Origin: an uncultured Oscillibacter sp.
GTDB lineage: Bacteria > Bacillota > Clostridia > Oscillospirales > Oscillospiraceae
NCBI GenBank assembly: GCA_948435975.1
Contig: CAOJHG010000155.1
Location: 1 to 5,903, forward strand
Length of the DNA: 5,903 bases
Direction: 5' to 3'
This document shows positions 1 to 5,583 of the stretch, in pieces (positions within the stretch are counted from its first letter, which is position 1; each line of letters begins with the position of its first letter). Under the pieces are notes generated by a model. It searched no databases. It saw nothing but the letters and a program-made list of their open reading frames with translations, and had not been told where the DNA came from. The translations under genes and the position numbers were made by a program.

Positions 1-741
1 GGCAGGAAAGTCCACATCTCCGCAGAGCTTCCCGTCTTCACCCACATGGATGCCAACATCAAGAATAATCTGCCCAGGCGCGGTAAACGCCTCTGTAACC
101 ATTCCAGCTTGTCCGGCGGCGGCAATCAGGATTTCCGCATTCCGGCAGACAGCGGGCAGGTCAGCGGTCCGGGTGTGGCACATAGTCACAGTGGCGTTTC
201 TCCTCTGGAGCAGCATGGACACCGGGCGGCCTACCACCAGGCTTCGGCCAATCACCACGGCCCGTTTGCCCTCAATGGAGATGCCGTAGTGATCCAGCAG
301 CTCTATGCAGGCCTGGGCGGTACAGGGGGGATAGCCTGCCCCCTGCCCCGTAAAGACGGCTCCCAGTGCGCCAGGGGTAATGCCGTCCACATCCTTTTCC
401 GGGGCCAGCAGGCGGCAGGCTTCCCACTCGTCTCCGGCGTTGGGCAGGGGGCGAAGAAGCAAACAGCCATGGATATGGGGATCACCGTTGATTTTCTGTA
501 TGACTTCCAGCAGTTGGTTTCGGGAACAGTCCTCCGGCTGTGGATAGTGCTGGACGTTGATGCCCGCCTTCTCACAGCGTTTCACCGCGCCGTTTTCGTA
601 AGAGAGGTCGTCAGGACGCTGGCCTACCCGGACGATGGCCAGTGTGGGAATGGCCCCCGTGGTCCGCAGAGCTTCAGAGCGGGAAGCAAGGGCCTCGGTA
701 AGAGCGGCGGCGGCAGGTGCACCTTTCAAAATCTGAGCCAT
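1..741 (-). CDS. folD: FolD: methylene-THF dehydrogenase / methenyl-THF cyclohydrolase, C-terminus beyond the window
   Basis: Cytoplasmic enzyme that interconverts 5,10-methylene-, 5,10-methenyl- and 10-formyl-tetrahydrofolate using NAD(P). The 247 visible residues begin MAQILKGAPA. Family landmarks are RPLP (97-100), KDVDGIT (116-122), the PPCTAQ segment (138-143) and the dinucleotide-binding GRSLVVGRP (165-173). The family is usually about 280-290 residues, so roughly 35-40 C-terminal residues, including the expected TPVPGGVG-type motif, lie off the left edge. The catalytic segment reads SYENGAVKR (47-55). Lys54 is in place, but the tyrosine is six residues before it rather than the four of E. 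coli FolD. The start is set by AAGGAGG at 752-758, which lies in the last codons of fchA. The stop of fchA is only 5 bases upstream, so the two genes form one operon in one-carbon metabolism. Confidence 0.96.
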   Translation of the reverse strand, partial: MAQILKGAPAAAALTEALASRSEALRTTGAIPTLAIVRVGQRPDDLSYENGAVKRCEKAGINVQHYPQPEDCSRNQLLEVIQKINGDPHIHGCLLLRPLPNAGDEWEACRLLAPEKDVDGITPGALGAVFTGQGAGYPPCTAQACIELLDHYGISIEGKRAVVIGRSLVVGRPVSMLLQRRNATVTMCHTRTADLPAVCRNAEILIAAAGQAGMVTEAFTAPGQIILDVGIHVGEDGKLCGDVDFPA

Positions 742-746
742 TGATT

Positions 747-1376
747 TCAAGCCTCCTTCCGCAAACGCTGTTCTGCTGCCGCAGCAACTTGGGCGGCACG
801 GGGGCCGTATTCTGTCAGCAGAGCGTCTATTTCTGCCTCCATGCGTCTGGCCTGTTCCCGGTCCAGGAGGCTCCCGGTGTTAATAAAAACATTCATCGCG
901 GCACTGCGCATAGCGGCTCCGGAGAGGAGCGCCCCGCAGCCCACGTCGGAGAGGAGCATCACGGACCCCTTCTCCAGCAGCGTTTCCAGTAGCTGGATGG
1001 TCTCACAGCAAAGGCGGACCATTTCCACCGGCGCTTCGCAGGCCCGGAGAGTGGCCTCTTCCAAAACGGTTTCCCGGGTGGGATCGTCCTTTGGAATGGC
1101 GTAGGCGGCGGAGAGCGGAGAGAAAGCGGCGGCGTCCTCGTCCACCAGGGCCAGCAGCCGGACTTGCAGGCGGTCCGTTTTTTGGAGCACGTCCTGAATG
1201 TCTGCTTCATAGGCGGCGTATTTCTTTTTTCCCAGAGTATAGTTTCCCACCATGGCACACAATGCCGCGCCCAGCGCAGCCGTCAGCGCAGCCGCGCCGC
1301 CGCCGCCGGGGACTGGGGCTTTAGAGGCCAGAGCGGCTGTAAAATCCCGGCAGCTTTTGTCAATCAGTTTTTCCAA
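747..1376 (-). CDS. fchA: FTCD_C-type cyclodeaminase / methenyl-THF cyclohydrolase
   Basis: A 209-residue protein of the formimidoyl-THF cyclodeaminase family (FTCD C-terminal domain as a stand-alone protein). Such proteins convert formimino-THF to methenyl-THF plus ammonia, or act as methenyl-THF cyclohydrolases. The two roles cannot be separated from sequence. Visible signatures are the start EKLIDKSCRDF, the PVPGGGGAAAL loop (21-31), MVGNYTLGKKKY (42-53), VDEDAAAF (78-85) and the SDVGCGALLSGAA segment with MNVFIN near its end (143-166). Length matches stand-alone family members. I chose the TTG at 1374-1376 because GAGGTGA lies 4 bases upstream and the family N-terminus begins there. The in-frame ATG further upstream overlaps the promoter -10 box. 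Downstream folD follows after 5 bases. The pairing suggests formyl/methenyl/methylene-THF flow, either in acetogenic-type one-carbon metabolism or from histidine or purine breakdown. Confidence 0.9.
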   Translation of the reverse strand: MEKLIDKSCRDFTAALASKAPVPGGGGAAALTAALGAALCAMVGNYTLGKKKYAAYEADIQDVLQKTDRLQVRLLALVDEDAAAFSPLSAAYAIPKDDPTRETVLEEATLRACEAPVEMVRLCCETIQLLETLLEKGSVMLLSDVGCGALLSGAAMRSAAMNVFINTGSLLDREQARRMEAEIDALLTEYGPRAAQVAAAAEQRLRKEA

Positions 1377-1380
1377 ATTT

Positions 1381-1387
1381 TCACCTC
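1381..1387 (-). promoter_or_regulatory. Ribosome binding site that fixes the fchA TTG start
   Basis: On the minus strand GAGGTGA is followed by four bases and then TTG. No in-frame ATG or GTG has comparable spacing, and this start gives the usual family N-terminus. Confidence 0.75.
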
Positions 1388-1455
1388 GTAAGCGGCTTCT
1401 GCCCAAATACGGCGGGGACAAAGGGACGGTTTTGGGGCAAAGCCTGAATGTCTTC

Positions 1456-1484
1456 ATTATATAAAGCTGAAGAAAGCCTGTCAA
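1456..1484 (-). promoter_or_regulatory. Consensus sigma-A promoter of the fchA-folD operon
   Basis: Read on the minus strand, TTGACA (1479-1484) and TATAAT (1456-1461) are separated by exactly 17 bases, a perfect vegetative consensus. Transcription should start near 1449, giving a leader of about 73 bases before the TTG start. This placement also shows that the open frame extending upstream to 1583 is not translated. No operator or riboswitch was recognised in the leader. Confidence 0.88.
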
Positions 1485-1564
1485 GCGGGACGAAATCACC
1501 TTTGAAGAGGATACCGACCAGGGTGCTGATGGAGAGAAGCGGGAAACTGGAGGAAAAATAATGG

Positions 1565-1593
1565 TAGACGGGGGAAAAAACATGTGCTATAAT
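1565..1593 (+). promoter_or_regulatory. Promoter of tRNA-Leu (extended -10)
   Basis: TATAAT at 1588-1593 is preceded by TGC (extended -10). A 4-of-6 match to the -35 box, TAGACG, lies at 1565-1570 with a 17-base spacer. The predicted start near 1600 is about 13 bases upstream of the mature tRNA. The promoter diverges from the fchA promoter. Confidence 0.75.
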
Positions 1594-1612
1594 AAGATTA
1601 GTTATTTTATCT

Positions 1613-1696
1613 GCGCCTGTGATGGAATTGGTAGACATGCGAGATTTAGGTTCTCGTGCTTTCAGCGTGTGGGTTCGAGTCCCTTCAGGCGCACCA
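1613..1696 (+). tRNA. tRNA-Leu, anticodon UAG
   Basis: Class II tRNA that reads CUN leucine codons. The acceptor stem GCGCCTG (1613-1619) pairs fully with CAGGCGC (1686-1692), followed by discriminator A and an encoded CCA (1694-1696). The D stem is ATG/CAT, with GG in the D loop. The anticodon stem CGAGA/TCTCG carries the loop TTTAGGT, so the anticodon TAG is at 1647-1649. A long variable arm with a GCT/AGC stem is expected for leucine tRNAs. The T loop is TTCGAGT (1674-1680). The T stem is weak at its base, with a T-T mismatch and a G-T wobble. The gene has its own promoter and terminator. Confidence 0.95.
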
Positions 1697-1698
1697 AG

Positions 1699-1754
1699 AC
1701 CATATCATCCGAACCTGTTTCCGGTAGGAGATGGGTTCGGATGATTGGTTTTCT
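1699..1754 (+). terminator. Rho-independent terminator of tRNA-Leu
   Basis: ATCATCCGAACC (1704-1715) pairs perfectly with GGTTCGGATGAT (1734-1745) around an 18-base loop. ACCA/TGGT can extend the stem past one bulged base. A T-rich run, TTTTCT, follows at 1749-1754. It begins three bases after the tRNA CCA. Confidence 0.85.
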
Positions 1755-2175
1755 ATGAGAGGGCAGGGACCAGGAGCGTTCTCATTGCTTGATGAGAGCC
1801 AAGGATTTGCCGGAACACGGCGGGACGCAGACTGCCCTTCTGAATGTCACGCTGTCAGGTCCCGGTATAGCACGATACCGGCCAGAGGGACTGGGCGGCA
1901 GGATTGAAGGTGGTCCCAGTGCCGGAGAGGAGTCCCGCGGTATCCGCCCAAGCCACGGCGCCGGTATATTACTTGCCGGGATACGAGCCGGCGGGATTCC
2001 CCATGGAGAGGCGGCCGTTGCCAGGTCCACGGTGCAGAACTGGAGAGGATTGGACGAATTGAGAATCCTGTGGCGGACAGGGTATCCCCGGCTGGAGCGG
2101 CCGGTGACTGTGAGATAATCATATCTTTGCCGCGCCCTGAACGGCAATCTGTTGCCGCCCAGCATGTGGCAGTCC
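1755..2175. other. 421-base stretch with no recognisable gene; several inverted repeats
   Basis: Both strands have open frames here: plus 1789-2118 (TTG start, no clear ribosome binding site) and minus 1782-2165. Their translations are rich in Gly, Pro and Arg and match no family I know, and long open frames are expected by chance in GC-rich DNA. Inverted repeats include TCTCAT/ATGAGA (1780-1785/1792-1797), CCGGTAT/ATACCGG (1862-1868/1875-1881), ACTGGG/CCCAGT (1890-1895/1915-1920), AGGATT/AATCCT (2046-2051/2064-2069) and the longer-range GCGGGAC/GTCCCGC (1820-1826/1932-1938). It could hold a structured RNA, decayed sequence, or nothing. I saw no hallmark motifs of RNase P RNA, SRP RNA, tmRNA or a familiar riboswitch. 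Confidence 0.5.
2142..2157. other. Compact hairpin just downstream of the protease operon
   Basis: CGGCAA (2142-2147) and TTGCCG (2152-2157) form a perfect 6-bp stem with a 4-base loop, 18 bases past the stop codon of the second protease on the minus strand. No T-run follows on that strand, so it is not a standard rho-independent terminator. It may stabilise the 3' end or be chance. Confidence 0.35.
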
Positions 2176-3888
2176 TTACAGCTCCCGCATCAGGTGAAAG
2201 CTCTGCATCAACTGCACAGCCCCATACCCCCACTGATTGTTGGGATATGTCATATCGTTCCGGCGGAGACAGCCCCGAATGAGATAGGCCCGGATCTGGT
2301 AGGTCCCCATGGACGGGTCGTTGCCCTCCCGGATACCCCACTGGAGCAGCAAGGCGCAGATTCCCGCCAACACTGCGGCTGCGGCGCTGGTTCCGCTCAT
2401 AAGGCCGGGACCGTAGGGATAGATACCCCGCACTCCCGCGCCGGGAGCCACCAGGTCCGGCAGTATCCGGCCATCCCAGGCGGGGCCCCGGGAGGATTTC
2501 GCATACAGGCTCTTCCCCGCGCTGTCATAGGCCCCACAGCAAATCAGCCCAACGGCGGTGCCAGGACTCGTGATGGTACAGTCCGGCGTGGCGGCTAAGA
2601 ATTCCACCGAGGGCGCGACAAAGCCAGTCATGGGAAGCCAAACCTGGTACTGCCCGTTCAGCACAATGTCCCCATGGAGCTGGATGGTCCATACCCCCGG
2701 CGTAGCCCCCAAAATCCGAATGACCGAAAGCTGTCCCCCGCTGCCCTCTACCGGGAAATGGTATTCGATCTGCACTCTGGCCGCCTCCAGCACCAGCTTT
2801 ACATCAGCGGCGGGATCGGTCCCAGGTCTGGCGGGCACCCTGCCAACCAATTCCCCAGAGGGAGAACGCACCGACACGGAAATCCGGTCTGCCACTGTAT
2901 TCCAGGCTGCTAAATATATGTCCCCCGCGTTCTCGCCCACCTTCAAATCCACCTGTCCTGGAGGCCCTCCCGGCTGAAGGACTCCGCTGGTGTGATGCCG
3001 GGCCTCTGCCTCGTTCCCCGCTGCGGCGCAAAGACACACGCCTTTCTGAATAGACACACCGCCCAGATACTCCTCAAAGACGCTGTATCCGTCGTGGCTC
3101 CCAGCGTTGGTGCCAAGACCGATGCAGATGGCTACCGGGCGTTTCAGCTCCTGGGCCTTTCGGATGATGTACTCCACCCCAAGCATGACGGCGCTGGACT
3201 CATAGGTTTCCTCCTGGCTTGCCGGAACACAGTATTTCTCCCGGTAGAAGGGCCGGGCCTTTTTCAGCTTCACGGCGATGATCTCCGCATCCGGGGCCGC
3301 GCCGCTGAATTCATCCGTCTGCTTCCCGGCGGCTACCGAGGCCAGAAAGGTACCGTGTCCCGATTCATCCCGTTCCGGCACCAGGGCATAGGGGTCCTCA
3401 GAAGCTAACGCGGCGTCAATCTCCGCCTTGCTGTACTCCCGGCCCAGAAGAAAGCCGGAAGGCGGGTTCCCTTCGGCAGTCTGGTCGTAAATATATTGAA
3501 TTTTGCTGCTACCATCCTCATAGCGGAACACGTCCTGCGTATAGTCGATGCCGGTATCCACAAAGCCCAGCAGCACGCCCCGGCCCTTTAGATTCAGATA
3601 GGGCTGATTGTGGACCTGGGAGACCCCCGCCGCCTCCAGAGCGGGCCGGTCCAGCAGCCCCAGCACCACAGGGACGGAGCTGACGAAGGTGGCTCCCAGC
3701 GCGTCTTCCAGCCGGTGAAAGTTTTCCGCCTTCACATATCCCAGGACATACCGCCCCATCAGCATCTGCCCGACTACAATATCATCGGAATTGTGCGCGT
3801 AGTCGAAAAAGGCGTCGGTGGCCCGGGTGACAAAATCCACAGTATCCGGCGCTTGGATGAATTCCCGCGCTTCCGGTGTCAGACTCAT
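2176..3888 (-). CDS. Csp-type S8 subtilisin-like protease, second gene of the pair
   Basis: A 570-residue subtilase of the clostridial Csp type. In C. perfringens and C. difficile, Csp proteins control activation of the cortex hydrolase SleC during spore germination. The N-terminal ~100 residues look like a prodomain. The protease domain begins at LKGRGVLLGFVDTGID with catalytic Asp111, then SGHGT with His178, AAAGNEAE with oxyanion Asn292, and MSGTSAAAA with Ser501. About 200 residues separate Asn292 from Ser501, matching the Csp family's inserted jelly-roll domain (roughly 305-445). The C-terminus carries the family signature NNQWGYG (550-556). There is no signal peptide or membrane segment, as expected for a spore-packaged protein made in the mother cell. 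The serine motif lacks the usual Met and Pro of GTSMAAP. The start follows AAAGGGGA; an ATG 12 codons upstream is less likely. The start lies one base past the stop of the preceding gene. Confidence 0.9.
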   Translation of the reverse strand: MSLTPEAREFIQAPDTVDFVTRATDAFFDYAHNSDDIVVGQMLMGRYVLGYVKAENFHRLEDALGATFVSSVPVVLGLLDRPALEAAGVSQVHNQPYLNLKGRGVLLGFVDTGIDYTQDVFRYEDGSSKIQYIYDQTAEGNPPSGFLLGREYSKAEIDAALASEDPYALVPERDESGHGTFLASVAAGKQTDEFSGAAPDAEIIAVKLKKARPFYREKYCVPASQEETYESSAVMLGVEYIIRKAQELKRPVAICIGLGTNAGSHDGYSVFEEYLGGVSIQKGVCLCAAAGNEAEARHHTSGVLQPGGPPGQVDLKVGENAGDIYLAAWNTVADRISVSVRSPSGELVGRVPARPGTDPAADVKLVLEAARVQIEYHFPVEGSGGQLSVIRILGATPGVWTIQLHGDIVLNGQYQVWLPMTGFVAPSVEFLAATPDCTITSPGTAVGLICCGAYDSAGKSLYAKSSRGPAWDGRILPDLVAPGAGVRGIYPYGPGLMSGTSAAAAVLAGICALLLQWGIREGNDPSMGTYQIRAYLIRGCLRRNDMTYPNNQWGYGAVQLMQSFHLMREL

Positions 3889-3889
3889 C

Positions 3890-5446
3890 TCAAAGTCCCC
3901 TTTCCAAATGATTGACCAGTTCATTCATGGTTCCGCACAGATTCAGCCGCCCATAACCCCATTGCGGATTTGGATAGGCCATATAAGGACTGCGGACCGC
4001 CCCCTTGCAGAGGAAAGCCTTCACACGCTGGTTGTAAAGGAACAAGTCGTTTCCCTGTACGATTCCCCACTCCATCATCAGCGCCGCCGCTCCAGAGACG
4101 AAGGGCGCCGCCATGCTGGTTCCGCTGAACACGTCGTAGCCGCCGCCAACCTTGGCAGAACGGACGCTCTCCGCCGGGGCGGTGATGTCCAACAGGGAGC
4201 GGCTGGCGCAGTCCTGAATGCCCCGGCCGGAAAAGGGGCTGATGGTCTCCGTGTCTGGCCGGAATCCGCCAACGGAAATGGGAAACAGAGCTGTAGCCGG
4301 AAGGGTGATCGTCAGGTTTGGCTCCGGCTGTAGGAAAGCGGTGCGGTCTGACACCTCCTCCATGGTGGGAAGCCATATATTGAAGCGGCCATCCGAAACC
4401 TTTTTCCCATAACACCGCAGCTTCCACAATCCGTTCAGCTCTCCGGCAGGGGCGTCCAGGTAGATCAGCACCTCCTGGGAGGCACTGTAGTGGGTGGGCA
4501 CGCCGTAAAACACCGACACCCGGACCGCCCCGAAGCGGAGAAACCGGGTCCCCTCCGTCAGCGGTCCGGTTGTCTGGCCGTTGGGAAGCACCACCTCAAA
4601 GGCCGCCTCATCAGCAAAGCTCTTCCAAAGGGAGAGATAGACCTGCTCCCGCTGGGTGGAGATATTGAACTCCGCGTCCACAACCCCATTTTCCTCCAGT
4701 TTCCCTTGAAAATGGTGGGCTCCGCTGCCCTCGTTTCCAGCGGCGCAGACCACCACACTCCGTCCCCGCTGGGCGGACTGGTCAATATAGCTCTCAAACA
4801 GGGTCTGCCCCCAGTGAGAGCCGCAGTTGGTCCCATAGCTGAGGTTGACGACGCAGGGCATCCCCCACAGCTCCGCCTGGTCCAGCAGGTACTTGACAGC
4901 CCGCATCACATCGGTGGTCCGGGAGCTTCCCAGCTTCACCGCCGCAATGGACGCACCGGGGGCTGCGCCGCTCTGTCCGGCAGCAATGGCGGCAACAGCG
5001 GTGCCATGACCGCTCTGGTCCGTGGAGGAAACCAGTCCTGCGGTGATTTCCGCCCTGGAGAACGCTGCCCCGCGGTGAAAGCCTGGCGGCGGCGTTCCCT
5101 CCGCGGTCATGTCCCAAAGCGCCACTATCCGGCTGGTCCCATCCTCTCCCAAGAACTCCGGGTGCGTCAGATCGAGCCCCGAATCCACAAAGCCGATCAG
5201 GACGCCCTGCCCCGTCAGCCCCAAACCGTTCTCACGCTGAACAGGCGGAATGCAGACTGCTTCCAGACTCCGGCTGAACAGGCCGCTGAGCCGTCGGGCC
5301 GCTTCAAAGCACGTCACCTGCCGATACTCCAGAATCTGGCCGGCTTCCTGGTTCGTCAGCTCCATAATGGCAAACTGGGCGTCCAACAGCTCTGTAGGAT
5401 ACCCCAGAGAAAGGACGTCCCCTGTATATTTGATGATGTATTCCAT
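3890..5446 (-). CDS. Csp-type S8 subtilisin-like protease, first gene of the pair
   Basis: A 518-residue subtilase, likely germination-related (CspB-like). Residues 1-70 (MEYIIKYTGD onward) form a short prodomain. In CspB proteins the prodomain is cut off autocatalytically and stays bound. The protease core shows GVLIGFVDSGLDLTHPEF with Asp88, QSGHGTAVAAIAAG with His147, CAAGNEGSG with oxyanion Asn238, and SGTSMAAPFVSG with Ser444, so the full triad and canonical serine motif are present. The ~205 residues between Asn238 and Ser444 include the beta-rich insert (about 250-395) of the Csp family. The C-terminal signature is NPQWGYGRLNL (493-503). No secretion signal is visible. The start follows AGGAGG at 5451-5456; the frame extends 26 residues further upstream, but that part looks unlike the family. 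Its neighbour downstream is a homologous protease, and the divergent gene encodes a SleC-like protein, the expected substrate class. Confidence 0.92.
   Translation of the reverse strand: MEYIIKYTGDVLSLGYPTELLDAQFAIMELTNQEAGQILEYRQVTCFEAARRLSGLFSRSLEAVCIPPVQRENGLGLTGQGVLIGFVDSGLDLTHPEFLGEDGTSRIVALWDMTAEGTPPPGFHRGAAFSRAEITAGLVSSTDQSGHGTAVAAIAAGQSGAAPGASIAAVKLGSSRTTDVMRAVKYLLDQAELWGMPCVVNLSYGTNCGSHWGQTLFESYIDQSAQRGRSVVVCAAGNEGSGAHHFQGKLEENGVVDAEFNISTQREQVYLSLWKSFADEAAFEVVLPNGQTTGPLTEGTRFLRFGAVRVSVFYGVPTHYSASQEVLIYLDAPAGELNGLWKLRCYGKKVSDGRFNIWLPTMEEVSDRTAFLQPEPNLTITLPATALFPISVGGFRPDTETISPFSGRGIQDCASRSLLDITAPAESVRSAKVGGGYDVFSGTSMAAPFVSGAAALMMEWGIVQGNDLFLYNQRVKAFLCKGAVRSPYMAYPNPQWGYGRLNLCGTMNELVNHLERGL
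3896..3903 (-). promoter_or_regulatory. Ribosome binding site that fixes the start of the second protease
   Basis: AAAGGGGA on the minus strand lies 7 bases before the ATG at 3886-3888, inside the last codons of the upstream protease. It favours this ATG over the one at 3922-3924, which would force a 35-base overlap and has no comparable site. Confidence 0.6.
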
Positions 5447-5583
5447 ACAACCTCCTGCCCAAAAAGATGAACGGATGCTCCAGGGACCCCCCCTGCCGTC
5501 TGCGCAATCAAGGAACTGGTTCATCCGTGTCGCACTGTGCCGCTGCCTGCATAGGATAGTATACGGAAAGGAGGACTGCCGTT
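5447..5583. promoter_or_regulatory. Divergent control region between the protease pair and the SleC-like gene
   Basis: This 137-base region must drive both directions. On the plus strand CATAGGATA (5550-5558) fits the sigma-K -10 pattern CATANNNTA and the looser sigma-E CATANNNT. On the minus strand the overlapping TATACTAT (5556-5563) matches sigma-E CATACAAT at 6 of 8 bases. No convincing -35 element was found at proper spacing for either; AC at 5534-5535 is too close. Known csp and sleC genes are expressed in the mother cell, which agrees with these motifs, but assignment is tentative. The minus-strand leader also contains inverted repeats (5466-5528). Confidence 0.35.
5567..5574 (+). promoter_or_regulatory. 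Strong ribosome binding site of the SleC-like gene
   Basis: AAAGGAGG lies 9 bases before the ATG at 5584 and sets the start of the partial gene at the right edge. Confidence 0.8.

Noticed and set aside
46..744. Plus-strand open frame of 232 codons
   Set aside because: Antisense shadow of folD; the minus-strand reading has clear FolD motifs across the same bases.
1377..1583. N-terminal extension of FchA from an ATG at 1583
   Set aside because: It crosses a perfect sigma-A promoter, does not resemble the family N-terminus, and has no ribosome binding site. The TTG start at 1376 is better.
1676..1754. Integration site at the 3' end of tRNA-Leu
   Set aside because: I found no direct repeat of the tRNA 3' end and no integrase or phage gene in the window. 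The downstream hairpin is an ordinary terminator.
1782..2165. Minus-strand open frame of 127 codons as a gene or decayed third Csp copy
   Set aside because: The translation contains no Csp motif (no GTS, SGHGT or WGYG) and no recognisable domain.
3889..3924. 12-residue N-terminal extension of the second protease
   Set aside because: It would overlap the end of the upstream gene by 35 bases, and the better ribosome binding site serves the downstream ATG.
4490..5470. Plus-strand open frame of 326 codons
   Set aside because: It lies wholly antisense to the first Csp-type protease, whose motifs are unmistakable, and its translation resembles no family. Long antisense frames are expected in GC-rich coding DNA.
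5447..5524. 26-residue N-terminal extension of the first protease
   Set aside because: There is no good ribosome binding site before 5524, whereas AGGAGG precedes the ATG at 5446. The extension lies in repeat-rich leader sequence.
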